Assembly (NCBI RefSeq): GCF_019703515.2
Contig: NC_059372.1
Span: 18,598,992 to 18,662,991, forward strand
Direction of reading: 5' to 3'
Length of the DNA: 64,000 nucleotides
DNA from: Myxocyprinus asiaticus
Taxonomy: Eukaryota > Chordata > Actinopteri > Cypriniformes > Catostomidae
Part shown: positions 1 through 10,870 of the stretch, one piece after another
Numbering within the stretch: position 1 is the stretch's first letter
How the letters are laid out: every line of letters starts with the position of its first letter
Notes under the pieces: model-generated
Database searches by the model: none
What the model saw: the letters and a program-made list of their open reading frames with translations, nothing else
Told to the model about the DNA's origin: nothing
Program-made: the position numbers and the translations under genes

Positions 1-2094
1 ATATCAGGGTAAGTTTCTTGCTGGCATGGTGCACAGAACAACTAAGAACCATGGTATTGTAACTTAATGTTAAATATGTATTTAAATGTGTAGGTTTTAT
101 TAATGTTCCTTTCATTAGGCTACTATGAATATTACTGTAATTAATAAACTAATACATACATAATATGCAATAAACGGTTAAGCATAGTATAGCTTATATG
201 AGTGTAGTAATGTTTACGTTAACGTGTTATCTTGTATTGCCTCCTGCTGCTCCATGCGCGTTTAGAGAGAATCTCTTTACACTATAAAATAATAATAATA
301 ATAATAAAAATTAACTCAACGGTGCTGCAGCATCGCGCTATTAGATTGAAAACGTTCCGGGTCAAAAGCCTACTCGTTGTACTGGCGGCCATACGCATCA
401 TCACTTATTTGATGTGAGCATATGCAAAATCTTAAGAAAGATAGGTGGGCATACTGCGTATGCCTGCATATGCCCTAGACTACACTACTGAATGAGAGAG
501 ATCTAGCTTTGTTGCGTCACCTGATGCCACACTCTTGCAGTGTAAATACGATGTCAAGCACTGTGTGGGCCTATATCTGCCTTCTATTGTCTGTAAATAA
601 ATAACATGAATAGAAAAGTAACACGCATTATTTATTTGAAAAAGTAACTCAGTATTACAGCAATTTAACAAAGTGATGCATTACTGTCATCGTTAATTCC
701 AAAAAGTAATGTGATTACGAAATACGCTTCTTCATTTGTACAAATGGTTATACAAATGTTCTATTCACATTACTTAGGTTAAGATACTCTTAAATATTAA
801 TACTCCTTGAATATTCACTACTCACCCTGCTTGAAACAGCTTGCTTGTTTATTTGAATTTGCCTGACTACTTTCTGTTGGAAGAATACTGTATGAGTTCT
901 CTCATGTCACTGTGACTTATAGCTAATCATTTTGATTAGCATGCAGCCCATTTCACTCTCTCAGCACTTTTACACTGAGTCAGATATGCACATTTCCCAG
1001 ATTGCATTCTGTTATGGAAATGAGGATGCTGGTCAGCAAAATGAAAGAGAAAGCTTAGTCGTTTGAGCCTGTGTGCCTGTGGTGTCAGTCCGCTATATGT
1101 TTAAACCAACCAGTGCAGAGCCTTCTGGTTTATGTATCCCCTCTCTTAAATTCTCTATATGACTAAAATATTTGCTTGCACTTGTTGCCAGTGTGAAAGA
1201 TGGCCTGCCCTGGCTCTGCCTCATAACACGAGAAGGCAAAAAACACCATGCCAGCTCAATAAATGTACATCAGACTTTTGCCTTCCAATTTGGCCACATT
1301 ATTATATTTTTAGTAAAAACCAAGGGATGTTTAAATATTCTGAAATATGTATGAGCTCATAAAAGAGTCAACATCTAAGAGCTTAACTACTGTCTCTTTT
1401 ACTTATGCCATTTGTTTGATATTCTAGCACTGAGCTGTAATCTTTAAGTTGTGGTAGTTTCGGCTATAAATCAGAATGGTTAAAGGCATCATGGAGGCTT
1501 GTATGTGAGTGGCTGCATGTCCAATGGGAAATTCTATTGACAGCCAGTAGGGGGTGATGTTGGAGAGGCTGGAAGGACAGGCTGACCTCCCACTCGGACA
1601 CTGCTGAGAGCACACTGCAGTGCTTACGCCATTGTCTGGAATACTGACTTTTACAAGAATTCTCCCACACAGGTAGTAATATACAGGTTTTATTGAAGGA
1701 TTAAACTAACAGCTGCTGTGAGTCCTGTGGTTTATTAAAGTATATGTGTGGATATGAGTACATATTGTGCTATGGCACATACATTTCCAAACAGTTATTA
1801 TGTACTTGCTGTTTGATTTAAGATTAAATATGAGTATAAACAACATTTACCATTTTCTTCATCCAGGGTATACATTTGTTGCATAAATGATAATTTTCAT
1901 AAAGTATGGTATTTAACTCAAACAAATGTGCATGATGTAATGCAAAAACATTCAGGTCCATTTAAAATCAGGTCTCCAGCCAACCTAGCGCAGATGAAGG
2001 GAAAGAATTTCTAAATACCAAAAGACTTGATTTTGTTGTCAAGGACTTTGTTGTTTGGTGGAACTCCTCAACGAAGTTAAGCAGATGGGTTTGT
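1..2094. other. Non-coding DNA, no gene recognised
   Basis: AT-rich sequence with only short chance frames. It holds an (AAT)n run near 288-306 and a small palindrome at about 923-941 (GCTAATCATTTTGATTAGC). No repeat with clear ends was recognised. Confidence 0.6.
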
Positions 2095-2115
2095 GGTTAT
2101 ACTAGGGCTGTCAAT

Positions 2116-2515
2116 CTATTAAAAGGATAGTTCACCCAAAAATGAAAATTCTCTCATCCTTTACTCACCTGCCTGCCAGCCCAGATATGTGAGTTTCTTT
2201 CTTCTGCTAAACACAAACAACGATTTTTAGAAAAATATCTCAGCTCTGTAGGTCCATACAATGCAAGTGAATGGTGGTCAGAAATTTGAAAGTCCAAAAA
2301 GCACATAAAGGCAGCATAAAAGTAATCCATACGACTCCAGTGGTTAAATCTATATCTTCAGAAGCAATATGATAGGTGTGGGTGAGAAACAGACTTATTT
2401 AAGACCTTTTTTACTATATACAGTATATCTCCACATTCACGTTCTTCTTTTTTTTCTTTTTTTTTTTGGCCGATTCACATTATATGTGCATATCACCACC
2501 TACCGGCCTGGGAGG
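2116..2515. mobile_element. Angel-like element, left half
   Basis: Starts at TTAA with the family terminus AAGGATAGTTCACCC, then TTTACTCACC, TTTCTTTCTTCTGC and TCAGCTCTGTAGGTCC. The mirror-image right half is absent here, so this is a half copy inside the hAT-type MITE. Confidence 0.65.
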
Positions 2516-3185
2516 AGAACTTATAATTTGTTTAGCGAATGAATTACATGGCATGCCAATTAATTAATTGAATAAGTCGCATATATCAATATTTGCTGAG
2601 AAAGGCCACCAAATAAAGATGATTCAATATAACTTATACATTATAATTCAAATAATTATAAATATAGTACATATAATAAATATAATAATTCAGACTGAAA
2701 CATATTGTATTGTTGTGGCAGACGAGTAAAGCATTGATTAGAAAATACAAAAAGTGACTTTAGAAGTCAATAAATTGTTTGTTTTATTACAATATAATAG
2801 AACAAGTCTACAGTTGAAAGCAATCCATTTTGCAGTTGAGTTGGTCTCTGTCCTGTTCTTACAGGAAGCATTCTTGCATTGCGTCTGCACTATTTTTAAT
2901 TTTTGTTTATGTACATTTGCGACAGATGGACAATTTTGGGGCATCTCACTGGTATTCAGCATCATAAACGCTGTGTTTTTAGGATGCTTTGGAAAGTTAA
3001 AAGTTGTTTTAACTATGAAATTCATGTCTCGAGACCTTGAGCATTCTATTATATAATATATGATTATCCAGCAATCAAGAACGCATTGCCATTCTGTGGC
3101 TATGCTGCTTGTAAGGTTTTATGAGGCGAACGGACTGCCCCCTGCTGACGTGGCTCTGTTAAGCATGAAATTACATTTTCTTCAA

Positions 3186-3774
3186 TCTTAAAATTTTAAA
3201 TACTCTCATCATTTACTGACCAAATGCCATCCCAGATGTGTATGACTTTCTTTCTTCTGCTAAATACAAACAAAGATTTTTAGAAGAATATCTCAGCTCT
3301 GTAGGTCCATACAATGCAAGTGAATGGCGATCATGACTTCAAGCTCGATTACACTTCCTATAGTACCTTCTAGCACTCTGAGAATGCTTCGAGTGCTAGG
3401 AAGTGTAATCGAGCTTGAAATCATGACCGTGCCTAGAGACTGCAATGAGAAAATGTAAAGTGAAAAAGAAGTATTTTGGTCTGTTCTCACCGAAAATCAA
3501 CTGGATCATTTCACAAGTTTTTATTTTTTATTTATTTTTTTTATTTTTTTTTCATGTTGTATGGATTAATTTTATGCTGACTTTATCTCCTTTTTGGGGC
3601 TTTTGGAGTTCTGGTTACCATTCACTTGCATTGTATGGACCTACAGAGCTGAGATATTCTTCTAAAAATCTTTGTTTGTGTTCAGCAGAAAGAAGAAAGT
3701 CATACACATCTGGGATGGCATTGAGGTGAGTAAATGATGAGAGAATTCAAATTTTGGGTGAACTATCCCTTTAA
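3186..3774. mobile_element. Angel-like palindromic element with an inner hairpin
   Basis: The two halves are inverted copies: TCAGCTCTGTAGGTCCATAC on the left, GTATGGACCTACAGAGCTGA on the right. The right end is GGGTGAACTATCCCTTTAA. A second inverted repeat (about 3325-3425) centres on GATTACACTTCCTA / TAGGAAGTGTAATC. It is non-coding; the short frames across it are artefacts of the palindrome. Confidence 0.72.
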
Positions 3775-3917
3775 ATTGCTCAGATGTCAGCAAAATGCCT
3801 ACTTTCCTTACAAAATGTACATATGGGTCAGGGGGTGTGAATAAATTTTTTGACATTTAAAAAAAAAAAATTTATAGCACTAAATTAACGCATCAAATCG
3901 ACAGCCCTAAGTTATAC

Positions 3918-5380
3918 ATTTTTCACTGAGTGAATTACAGCACCTAATAAACATAAGATTAATCAGCTCTGCTCAAGTTCTTTTGTTTGAATTCATGTTT
4001 TAATAGAATTCCTCAAAACACAATACAGACTGTTTAAACAAACTTTAAACTGCAATTCAGTTCAAAGTATTTTACAATTTGTGGGTTTGGCCAAAATAAT
4101 CACTTTTGATCATTTTTATCAGGTGAGTATAGAGTTATGGCAGCTGAACGGCTCATCTTATCTCTATCCACTCCTTTGCTCAGCTGTACAGTCCAGCTGT
4201 AATTTGACTTTAATGAGATTTGGCCTCTACCTGCCTGTCTGAGTCAATGTGCCTGCAGGCAGCGAGGCACCTGAATAATTTATACAAAACAGCTGGTTGT
4301 GGCATGGAAGTCTCTCCAGACTTTTGCTTATTCTGCAGAATCAGGAATTTCTGAGGTGTTTAAACAGATTACTCATGCGCTGACTTTTACCCTTTTACTT
4401 GCAGCATCCTTCAACTCAAGCCATCCTCCCTTTCTCTCAATTAAAACAGGCAGTGTTTATTTGCAAAGCCCTGTGCCAGTTTTCCTCACTGAATTATGTG
4501 ACTCCACGTGGACTTTTTGAAATATTTTGGCTGCATGCACTTTACCTCTGATGACCCTCCCAGAATTACTCAAATTTTTTTAGATCAGCCTTAATAGCAG
4601 GAAGATATAAATCGCTAGGCTTTTTGATTTAATATGTTTGTTTTTTTTATTTATTTTTTTTATCTAAGTTCTAACTATTAATTGAGACCCAGTTGCTGCT
4701 ATATTGGTTCCACGTGAGTTTTAGAGGTATGTGACAAGAGAACAGTCATGATGGGGGAGCCGGAGGAGGGGTGAATTCTGCAGCTTGTGCATAAGTGCTT
4801 TTGATAGAATGAGGGGGTGGAGGAGATATTTGGGGAGTGAGAACGGATAAAGAGAAGAAAAAAAAAAAGAAAAAAGGAGGGAGTGCAAGACATCTGGGCA
4901 AAATCAGTATGTAAGACAGAGAGAAGGAGATAGGATGAAAGACACAGTAAAGGACTGTTTCATTATGAAAAAAAAAAACATTGAAAATGAAAGAAGAGGC
5001 ATAGATGAAAAGGAAGACAGAACATCCAACCAGGAATGTAGTCTTGGCGTACTGTAAAGTATCAGGGCACAAGAATGGAAGGAAGGAAGATGACATTATG
5101 CAGTGGAGAGCAAGAAACTTACCCCCAATGGCAAGAGTAACAACTAAATGTGGAGAAAACGAAACACAGAAATTCAGAGGATATCATTAAATCATCAACG
5201 ATCAGAACAGAGTTGCTGCTGGACCCAGAAGGGGGCATGCAAGTGTGTTTGAGTGTGTGTACAAGAGAGCGTGGGAGAATCAGGTGGTGTACTAGGACAA
5301 CGAAGATCCCCTTTGGATGGGTGATACACTCACACAAACCCTTCCACACACAAACGTGAGCTTCCACACCAGGGACACCA
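3918..5380. other. Non-coding, mostly single-copy DNA upstream of the candidate first exon
   Basis: No gene is seen. The stretch at about 4110-4540 looks single-copy and balanced in composition, with two CAGCTG E-boxes and TAATGAGATTT. A purine-rich tract lies near 4840-4890. The DNA just before 5381 is GT/CA-rich. Confidence 0.5.
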
Positions 5381-5419
5381 ATGCAGCTGGGAGGTCCAGA
5401 CGGTGTTGAGGATATGAAG
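5381..5419 (+). CDS. znf385a: Candidate alternative first coding exon (13 codons, MQLGGPDGVEDMK)
   Basis: An ATG at 5381 opens 13 codons ending exactly at a consensus donor (AAG|GTGAGT, donor at 5420). The phase is 0, so it would splice in frame onto the exon at 10760, giving MQLGGPDGVEDMK before MDPVQK. An in-frame TGA at 5357-5359 closes the frame upstream, as expected for a first exon with a 5' UTR. Mammalian ZNF385A has alternative N-termini spliced to the MDPVQK exon, so a short alternative start is plausible. I do not recognise the peptide itself, and a 39-base frame can arise by chance. The true leader may instead be non-coding or lie outside the window. Confidence 0.4.
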
Positions 5420-5675
5420 GTGAGTGTGCCTTGCAGCTATGAGGAGCTCAGGCAGGTAGCAAAGCAAGTTGCTTTTCTCTGTGCCTCAAGCACTGGGTGC
5501 TGAATGGCATTCAGAGTCTTGCATCTGCTTCAAAGGATGTTTTATCTGGATTGGCCCCTTCGTTGCGGGGCTTATTTAGTGCATTTAGTGCTTTCTTTGT
5601 TTTCCATTACAGAAACTGAGAGGAAAGATATTGTATAAAAAATTTAAGGGCAGATTCTTGTGAATCAAACTAGAA

Positions 5676-5880
5676 TTAAAGGGTACGTTCACCCAAAAAT
5701 TAGCATTCTGTTGTCATTATTCACCCTCATTTTCTTCCTACCCTGTATGACTTTTTCTCTTTGGAACACAAAGAGGATGCTCTTTTTGCAATACAATGAA
5801 AATAAATGGGGACCGAGGCTCCTTTTTGTGTTCCACAGAAGAAAGTTAGACATAGGGGTTTGCAACAATATGAGGGTGTT
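5676..5880. mobile_element. Angel-like repeat
   Basis: Starts TTAAAGGGTACGTTCACCC and carries the family's GTGTTCCACAGAAGAAAG and ATGAGGGTG segments near the right side. A degraded copy. Confidence 0.6.
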
Positions 5881-7385
5881 TATTTTTTATTTTTATTTAT
5901 CTATGTTACATTACGACACTGTTTTAACATGTTTTATAGGCATGTTTCTTGTAAGGACTCATTTAAGAGTCTGGGATTTTTATAATATAAAGTAGCTGAC
6001 TATTTTCGATATGTTTAGTTTATCAGTTTTTGGAATGTGGTTGACTTCTTGAGTAGCAGAGGGAGGTCTTATGACAGACACTGTGCTTTGCTTGCCAACT
6101 AAATAAATGTAACATACATTGTTAATTGCTTGCTTTGATAATTAGCATAGATGTTGAATCTGCCAACAAAATAAAGATACAACAGCATGCTGTCAATAAA
6201 TCCTCAGCAATATTTCACATACTGGCATTTAGGGCATCTTTCAGTTGTGGTTTTGTGGTTTAGGAGTTTTATTAGTTGACTTCTTGTATCATAAAGCTGT
6301 ATCATAACATCATTTGAGTTGAAGGAAATTCATTGGGATAGTCATGAACCACGATGTCTCTTGTAGGTCTGAGGAATAAATCTTTTGCAACAAAAAAGCA
6401 GAACGCCACTTCAATGCAGTGCTATTTTTACACAATGGTCCAACACCCAAGATTTTGGTCTGGAGGTGCAGTTTGACTTCAAACTTCTGCATTTTATTAA
6501 ATCTTCATTACAAGGGCGTTGTGAATTGTGAAGGACTTAAAAAAGTGCAGTTTTGCTGTTAAAAAAAGACACAAGCCTTTAAAAATAATCTCTTTTTTAA
6601 GAGGCCTTCACAAAGCTTTGATTTTCCTGTGCAGCCCATCAGAGCGCCCTCCTCCCCCTTTATTTCCTGTCTGAGGCTGTTAGTACTGACAGTTGTATAT
6701 ATTGATGTGTTCTAGCTGGAGGTGTTCTGATTACCCAGCTAACTGCCAGCTTCACTTAATCCTCTGGAGATTCATGAAGGCAAAGCCATAAAACAACATC
6801 ATTGTGGCTAATCCAGTGCCTGTCTGACTGATGTAGTGTGGACTTTGCACATGCACAACTGTATCGGGTCCCTTGGCGGTTACAGCAGAGAACAGAAACC
6901 CCTTTTCGGGTCCGTGCCAATAGAGATAAGAAGGAAAAATCTGAGGATGTCCGGTGCAAGACCCGCAAACGCTCTGATGGTGTGCACTGTCACTATTTTC
7001 CATGACTCAGCCATCGGTGTATTTACTTCCAGTAAGGGGGTTGCCTGGATACGATCCATGTGCAGATTTTCTAAATGTTTTTGTTTGAGTAAGAGAATAT
7101 TCATTTTAGCTTATCCCCCCTTTTCCCAGCCAAAAGAGAATGTTACAGACTGGCCTGTCATAGTCTATTCTTCTGAGAAGTTCTTCTGTAAGATCAATAT
7201 TGTTTTTGAAAGGTTGAACATTTTATTTGTGGTACGTAACTGCTTTGCATGTTTGTAAGAACATCTTAGCCAGCTCCTCTTTGTTAGTCTTAAACAAAAC
7301 AAAATATATTCTTATATGTAAGTCCAACTGTTTTCCAAAAAGAAAACTTTCTTTGATTGATTTGTTGTCTAAATTTATGTAACAT
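5881..7385. other. Non-coding DNA, no gene recognised
   Basis: Frames of up to 140 codons occur near 6836-7258 but lack recognisable motifs and overlap frames on the other strand. The block at about 6600-6780 appears single-copy. Confidence 0.5.
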
Positions 7386-7608
7386 GGATAGTTCCTCCCA
7401 AATAATAAAATTCTGTCATCATTTACTCACCCTTCAGTTTCATTGTATGGCAAAAGGATGCAATGAAAGTGAATGGTGACTGAGACTAACATACTCATTA
7501 ACATCTCATTTTGTGTTCGACGGAAGAAAGAAAGTCACACGGGTTTGGAACAACATGAGGGTGAGGAAATGATGACAGGAATTTTATTTTTGGTTGAACT
7601 ATCACTAC
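7386..7608. mobile_element. Angel-like repeat
   Basis: GGATAGTTCCTCCCAAATAA on the left, GTTGAACTATCACT on the right, with the CATCATTTACTCACCC and GGTTTGGAACAACATGAGGG family segments between them. Confidence 0.65.
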
Positions 7609-8209
7609 AGATTTGCAAACTGATTTGTATCAAATGAACATTTCACCCCAAACACTACAAGTCATACCACAAAATGATATGCAACTATATTAAACAGAAA
7701 ATAAAGTAGTGTTAAAATAATTGGTGGGAATGATGATAATTCAGAACAATGAATGCAGACCACAATCCACAAATATTTTTTGGACTACAACCATCATGCT
7801 TTGTGCTTTTAAGCTTGTCATAAACAGAGGCTTAGCCAATGTCGCTATGGCTGTGATACTTAGCTAGCCAGTTCAATAAATTTTAAAGCCCGATTTCTCA
7901 CATGGTGGAGACTATCTAAAGCCATTTTTACACTGCAAAAATGGCACAGAAGGATAAATAAATAAATAAATACCCAAAATAAATAAATAAATAAAAATGT
8001 GTATTTACACAGACTGTTGATTGCTGCACAGAGGTGGCATAAATGCATTTAGACAGCAATTACAACTGCATAAATTATGTTATGAGATGAATGTTTTAAA
8101 TATAAAATTATGAATATAGAATTATGAAATTAATGGAAATATGAAATTATACTTTTAATTATGAAACTATAAATTATAAAATGTATGCTATATCACGACA
8201 ACAACTAAG

Positions 8210-8410
8210 ATTAAAGCTGCTCTGATGCTGCTTTTTATTTAACATACACAAAACCAAAGCAGCATCAGAACTGCCTTTGATACTTGGGGCTAAGGAGGGT
8301 CAGAGCAGGCATAATTTAGTCTGGTTTTTTTATGTGGAATTGTGTCTTTACACAGAATTTTGAGCAGGCTCAAAGCAGCCTTAACTTGGCTGTGTAAAGA
8401 CACCTTAGCT
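8210..8410. repeat. Inverted-repeat pair, probable DNA-element remnant
   Basis: CTGATGCTGCTTT and AAAGCAGCATCAG form one hairpin (about 8221-8272). GTGTCTTTACACAG and CTGTGTAAAGACAC form another (about 8342-8403). Family not recognised. An (AAAT)n run lies just upstream near 7950-7995. Confidence 0.45.
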
Positions 8411-8728
8411 GAAACAGTTTGAGGGGTAAATATAAAAGCATTAGGCTACAGTGGTCAACTTTTCCTTTTCCCCAGCTAAAAAAAGCATCTTAAACCAGAC
8501 TAAGCTGGTTTTAACTGGTTTCTCAGTCTGGCCAAGCTAGTCTTCAGCGAGACTAAACACACTGTGAATTAAATGACAGAAGGTCAAAAGTTCTGTTGCT
8601 GAAATCGGTCTGCACTTGTCGAAATACAAACCACTGCCCCCAGTGGCTAAAGCTGGAAGTTTTGTTGAGGTGAAATGTCGACAGGGTGCACTGCGATTAT
8701 ATTTTTAGTTGTTAATAATATAATGCTT

Positions 8729-9641
8729 GGGATGTCCCAATACCGATACTTGTATCGGAATCGAGCCCGATACTGCACTCATGTACTTGTAAAAATACTC
8801 AGATACAAAAAGTCGACACTATCTAACGTATGAATGTCATTACGTAAACATTCAGTGCACTAATTAAAATCACATTATGTCCCAACTGCAATTTAATGAG
8901 ATAAATTATAGTTTGAATGTGCTGCATGCTTCAAATGTGAGTGCTTGTGAATGTGTGGAGCCGATGTTGTGCCGACATGAAGACACAAAGTGCTCATTCC
9001 TTTTAGTGCTACTGGATTTATACAAGTAAAACACCATCATGAGCACTGCACACTCTGTTTGTAGCAGATGACAGCAGGAGGAGCGCTTATACACTTTGTA
9101 GCATGAGGCACATACAGACTACATATTTATGTAATTAAATAGCAGGTTTAATAATCTCTTTGAATCATGTAGCGACCGCCAAAAAAAAAAAAAAATACAT
9201 TTAATTGGAAAAAAGTACAACCGAAATAGATCACTACTGTATAGTTATGTATTATTTACTGTAATACTACTACTACTAATAATAATAATTAATCAATAGT
9301 AATTGCATTATATTTAAGCAACATCTCACATCTATGATGCTCTGTTCTGCAGCACTTTATTTGACAAAATATAACTCCAATGTTGTTTTTTGGATTGTGC
9401 TGTGAGGTTCTGTATAAAAGAACTGTATAAAAATATTACAATATTATGTTAAAAATTAATTGTTATATTTTCATTTGATTTCATCTATTTAAACACCATT
9501 TTGTTGATAAAACTGAATTAAACTGTTGATACAGAATAAAAAAAAAAAAAAAAAAAAAAACAGGTATCGGACTAGGTATCGGCGAATAAAAAAAAGGAAG
9601 TATCAGTACTCGTACTTGTTCTCAAAAAATGGTATCAGGAC
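8729..9641. mobile_element. Non-autonomous DNA element with GGGATGTCCCAATACCG terminus
   Basis: The left terminus reads GGGATGTCCCAATACCGATA, and the right end carries the inverse pieces GTATCAGTACTCG and GGTATCAGGACT. The last bases of the right terminus are missing where LTR-like sequence begins. Long A-runs near 9180-9195 and 9537-9560 lie within it. No transposase remains. Confidence 0.5.
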
Positions 9642-9850
9642 TGTAATGGGTTCAGGATTGGCAAGGAGGAGGCGGGAACCGGCAGAACAGTCAACATAAC
9701 TTTAATGCCATAAAAGAACTGAAGCATAACATAAAACACGTAGATGCGCACACATACACACAGCGGCCGCGTGTTTCTCTCTCTCTCTCTCTGGTGCCCC
9801 TGGCTCGTCATTATCCCCCTCCTGGCTGATTAGGTGACTCAGCGTAATTT
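9642..9850 (-). repeat. LTR-like fragment, same family as 43070-43265
   Basis: Shares TGTAA, GGCAAGGAGGAGGCGGGAAC, GAACAGTCAACA, TTTAATG and a CT-rich segment, then CTGGCTC, with the copy at 43070, in the same order. The TGTAA start and TTTAAT poly(A)-like region fit an LTR read on the minus strand. The family is inferred. Confidence 0.5.
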
Positions 9851-10759
9851 TAAAGTGAAAATGCAACCTTCGAATCATGCTCACCATTGTTTATGTGAAC
9901 CTTATCGCTTCCTGGTTTCCATTGAACCAGAACCTGTGTCTCAGAAATTTATCGTGCAACGTGCTATTAGTAGCGCCACAGGAAAAGGGAAACACATTTA
10001 AATTTATGCAAAAATGTTTGATGGAGGATGAAGCCTAATTTGTAAGAATGGGGTAGATTTCAGGGTACATGAACATTCTGGAGCAGCATGTTGATTTCCT
10101 TTGTGATCATGTTGCTTCACCTGGTATAACTGGTCCAACCAGCTGAAAAGTTCCCAAAACCCCTCTAAATCAGCAGACTAGCCTGACCAGGCTGGGAGAC
10201 CAGATAAGACCAGCAAACCAGCTTTGGCTTGTTTTAAGCTGTCTTTAACTGGGTCATTAGTAGGATATTATGTTATCAATTCTAAGTCATGTGCTGATAG
10301 GGATACTGTATGTACAGTAAATAGTTTTTTTTAAATAATTTTATGCCTATAACCAATAGGCTTTACTCACAAATGTTATGTTATGCAGTTAATAGCTTAT
10401 TAAGCAATGATCTGGAGTAACGTGACAAAGAGCCACTTCTCAGGTATCAGTAAGTAATTAGATTGTCTTTTTTTATTAGCAAAGACATTGATATTTTGTA
10501 ACTGTATATACAGATGGGAAACTTTTTGTGCAAGAGATGAGCTGCTCACCCAGAATTTATCTCACAGCTGTCCTGACTTTTTGCACCATATGGCTGCCCG
10601 TAGCCATGTTCTATGCTGCCACTGTACTGTCACCTAGACCTCTCCATTAATGTGATTAATGACCTTGTCTGTCTAATTGGAGCTGGGACCAGAGTTTAGT
10701 TTCACTCATCCTTTCTCTTTTTCCTTTCCCTCTGTCTCTTTCTGTCTCTATGTATACAG
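9851..10759. other. Non-coding DNA before the MDPVQK exon
   Basis: Contains a cyprinid-type CCAGC/GCTGG-rich repeat remnant (about 10120-10250) and a single-copy block at about 10590-10700 with ATTAATGTGATTAATGACC. The last 45 bases are the pyrimidine tract of the acceptor at 10759. Confidence 0.5.
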
Positions 10760-10870
10760 ATGGATCCTGTCCAGAAGGCAGTGATCAACCACACCTTTGG
10801 AGTCCCTTTAATCAAGACCAAACGGCCAATAATTTCCTGTAATGTCTGCCAGATCCGATTCAACTCAGAG
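10760..10870 (+). CDS. znf385a: znf385a exon: MDPVQK start, first half of zinc finger 1
   Basis: Residues 1-37. The acceptor is a long pyrimidine tract ending TATACAG immediately before the ATG, so this is not the first transcribed exon. The donor is GAG|GTACAG at 10871. It carries C27 and C30 of finger 1 ([13 protein letters not shown]). The exon ends in phase 0 in the middle of the finger. MDPVQKAV and KTKRP are family signatures. Confidence 0.93.

Larger units (their letters stand above)
2103..3909. mobile_element. hAT-type non-autonomous element (MITE) carrying nested Angel-like insertions
   Basis: The left terminus TAGGGCTGTC (2103) is the inverse of the right terminus GACAGCCCTA (ending 3909). 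They are flanked by a near-perfect 8-bp duplication (GGTTATAC at 2095-2102, AGTTATAC at 3910-3917), the hAT hallmark. The interior (about 2520-3185) is AT-rich without a transposase, so the element is non-autonomous. Two Angel-like pieces sit inside it. Confidence 0.72.

Noticed and set aside
6836..7258. 140-codon plus-strand frame upstream of the gene
   Set aside because: No family motif is seen, other frames overlap on the minus strand, and codons look random.
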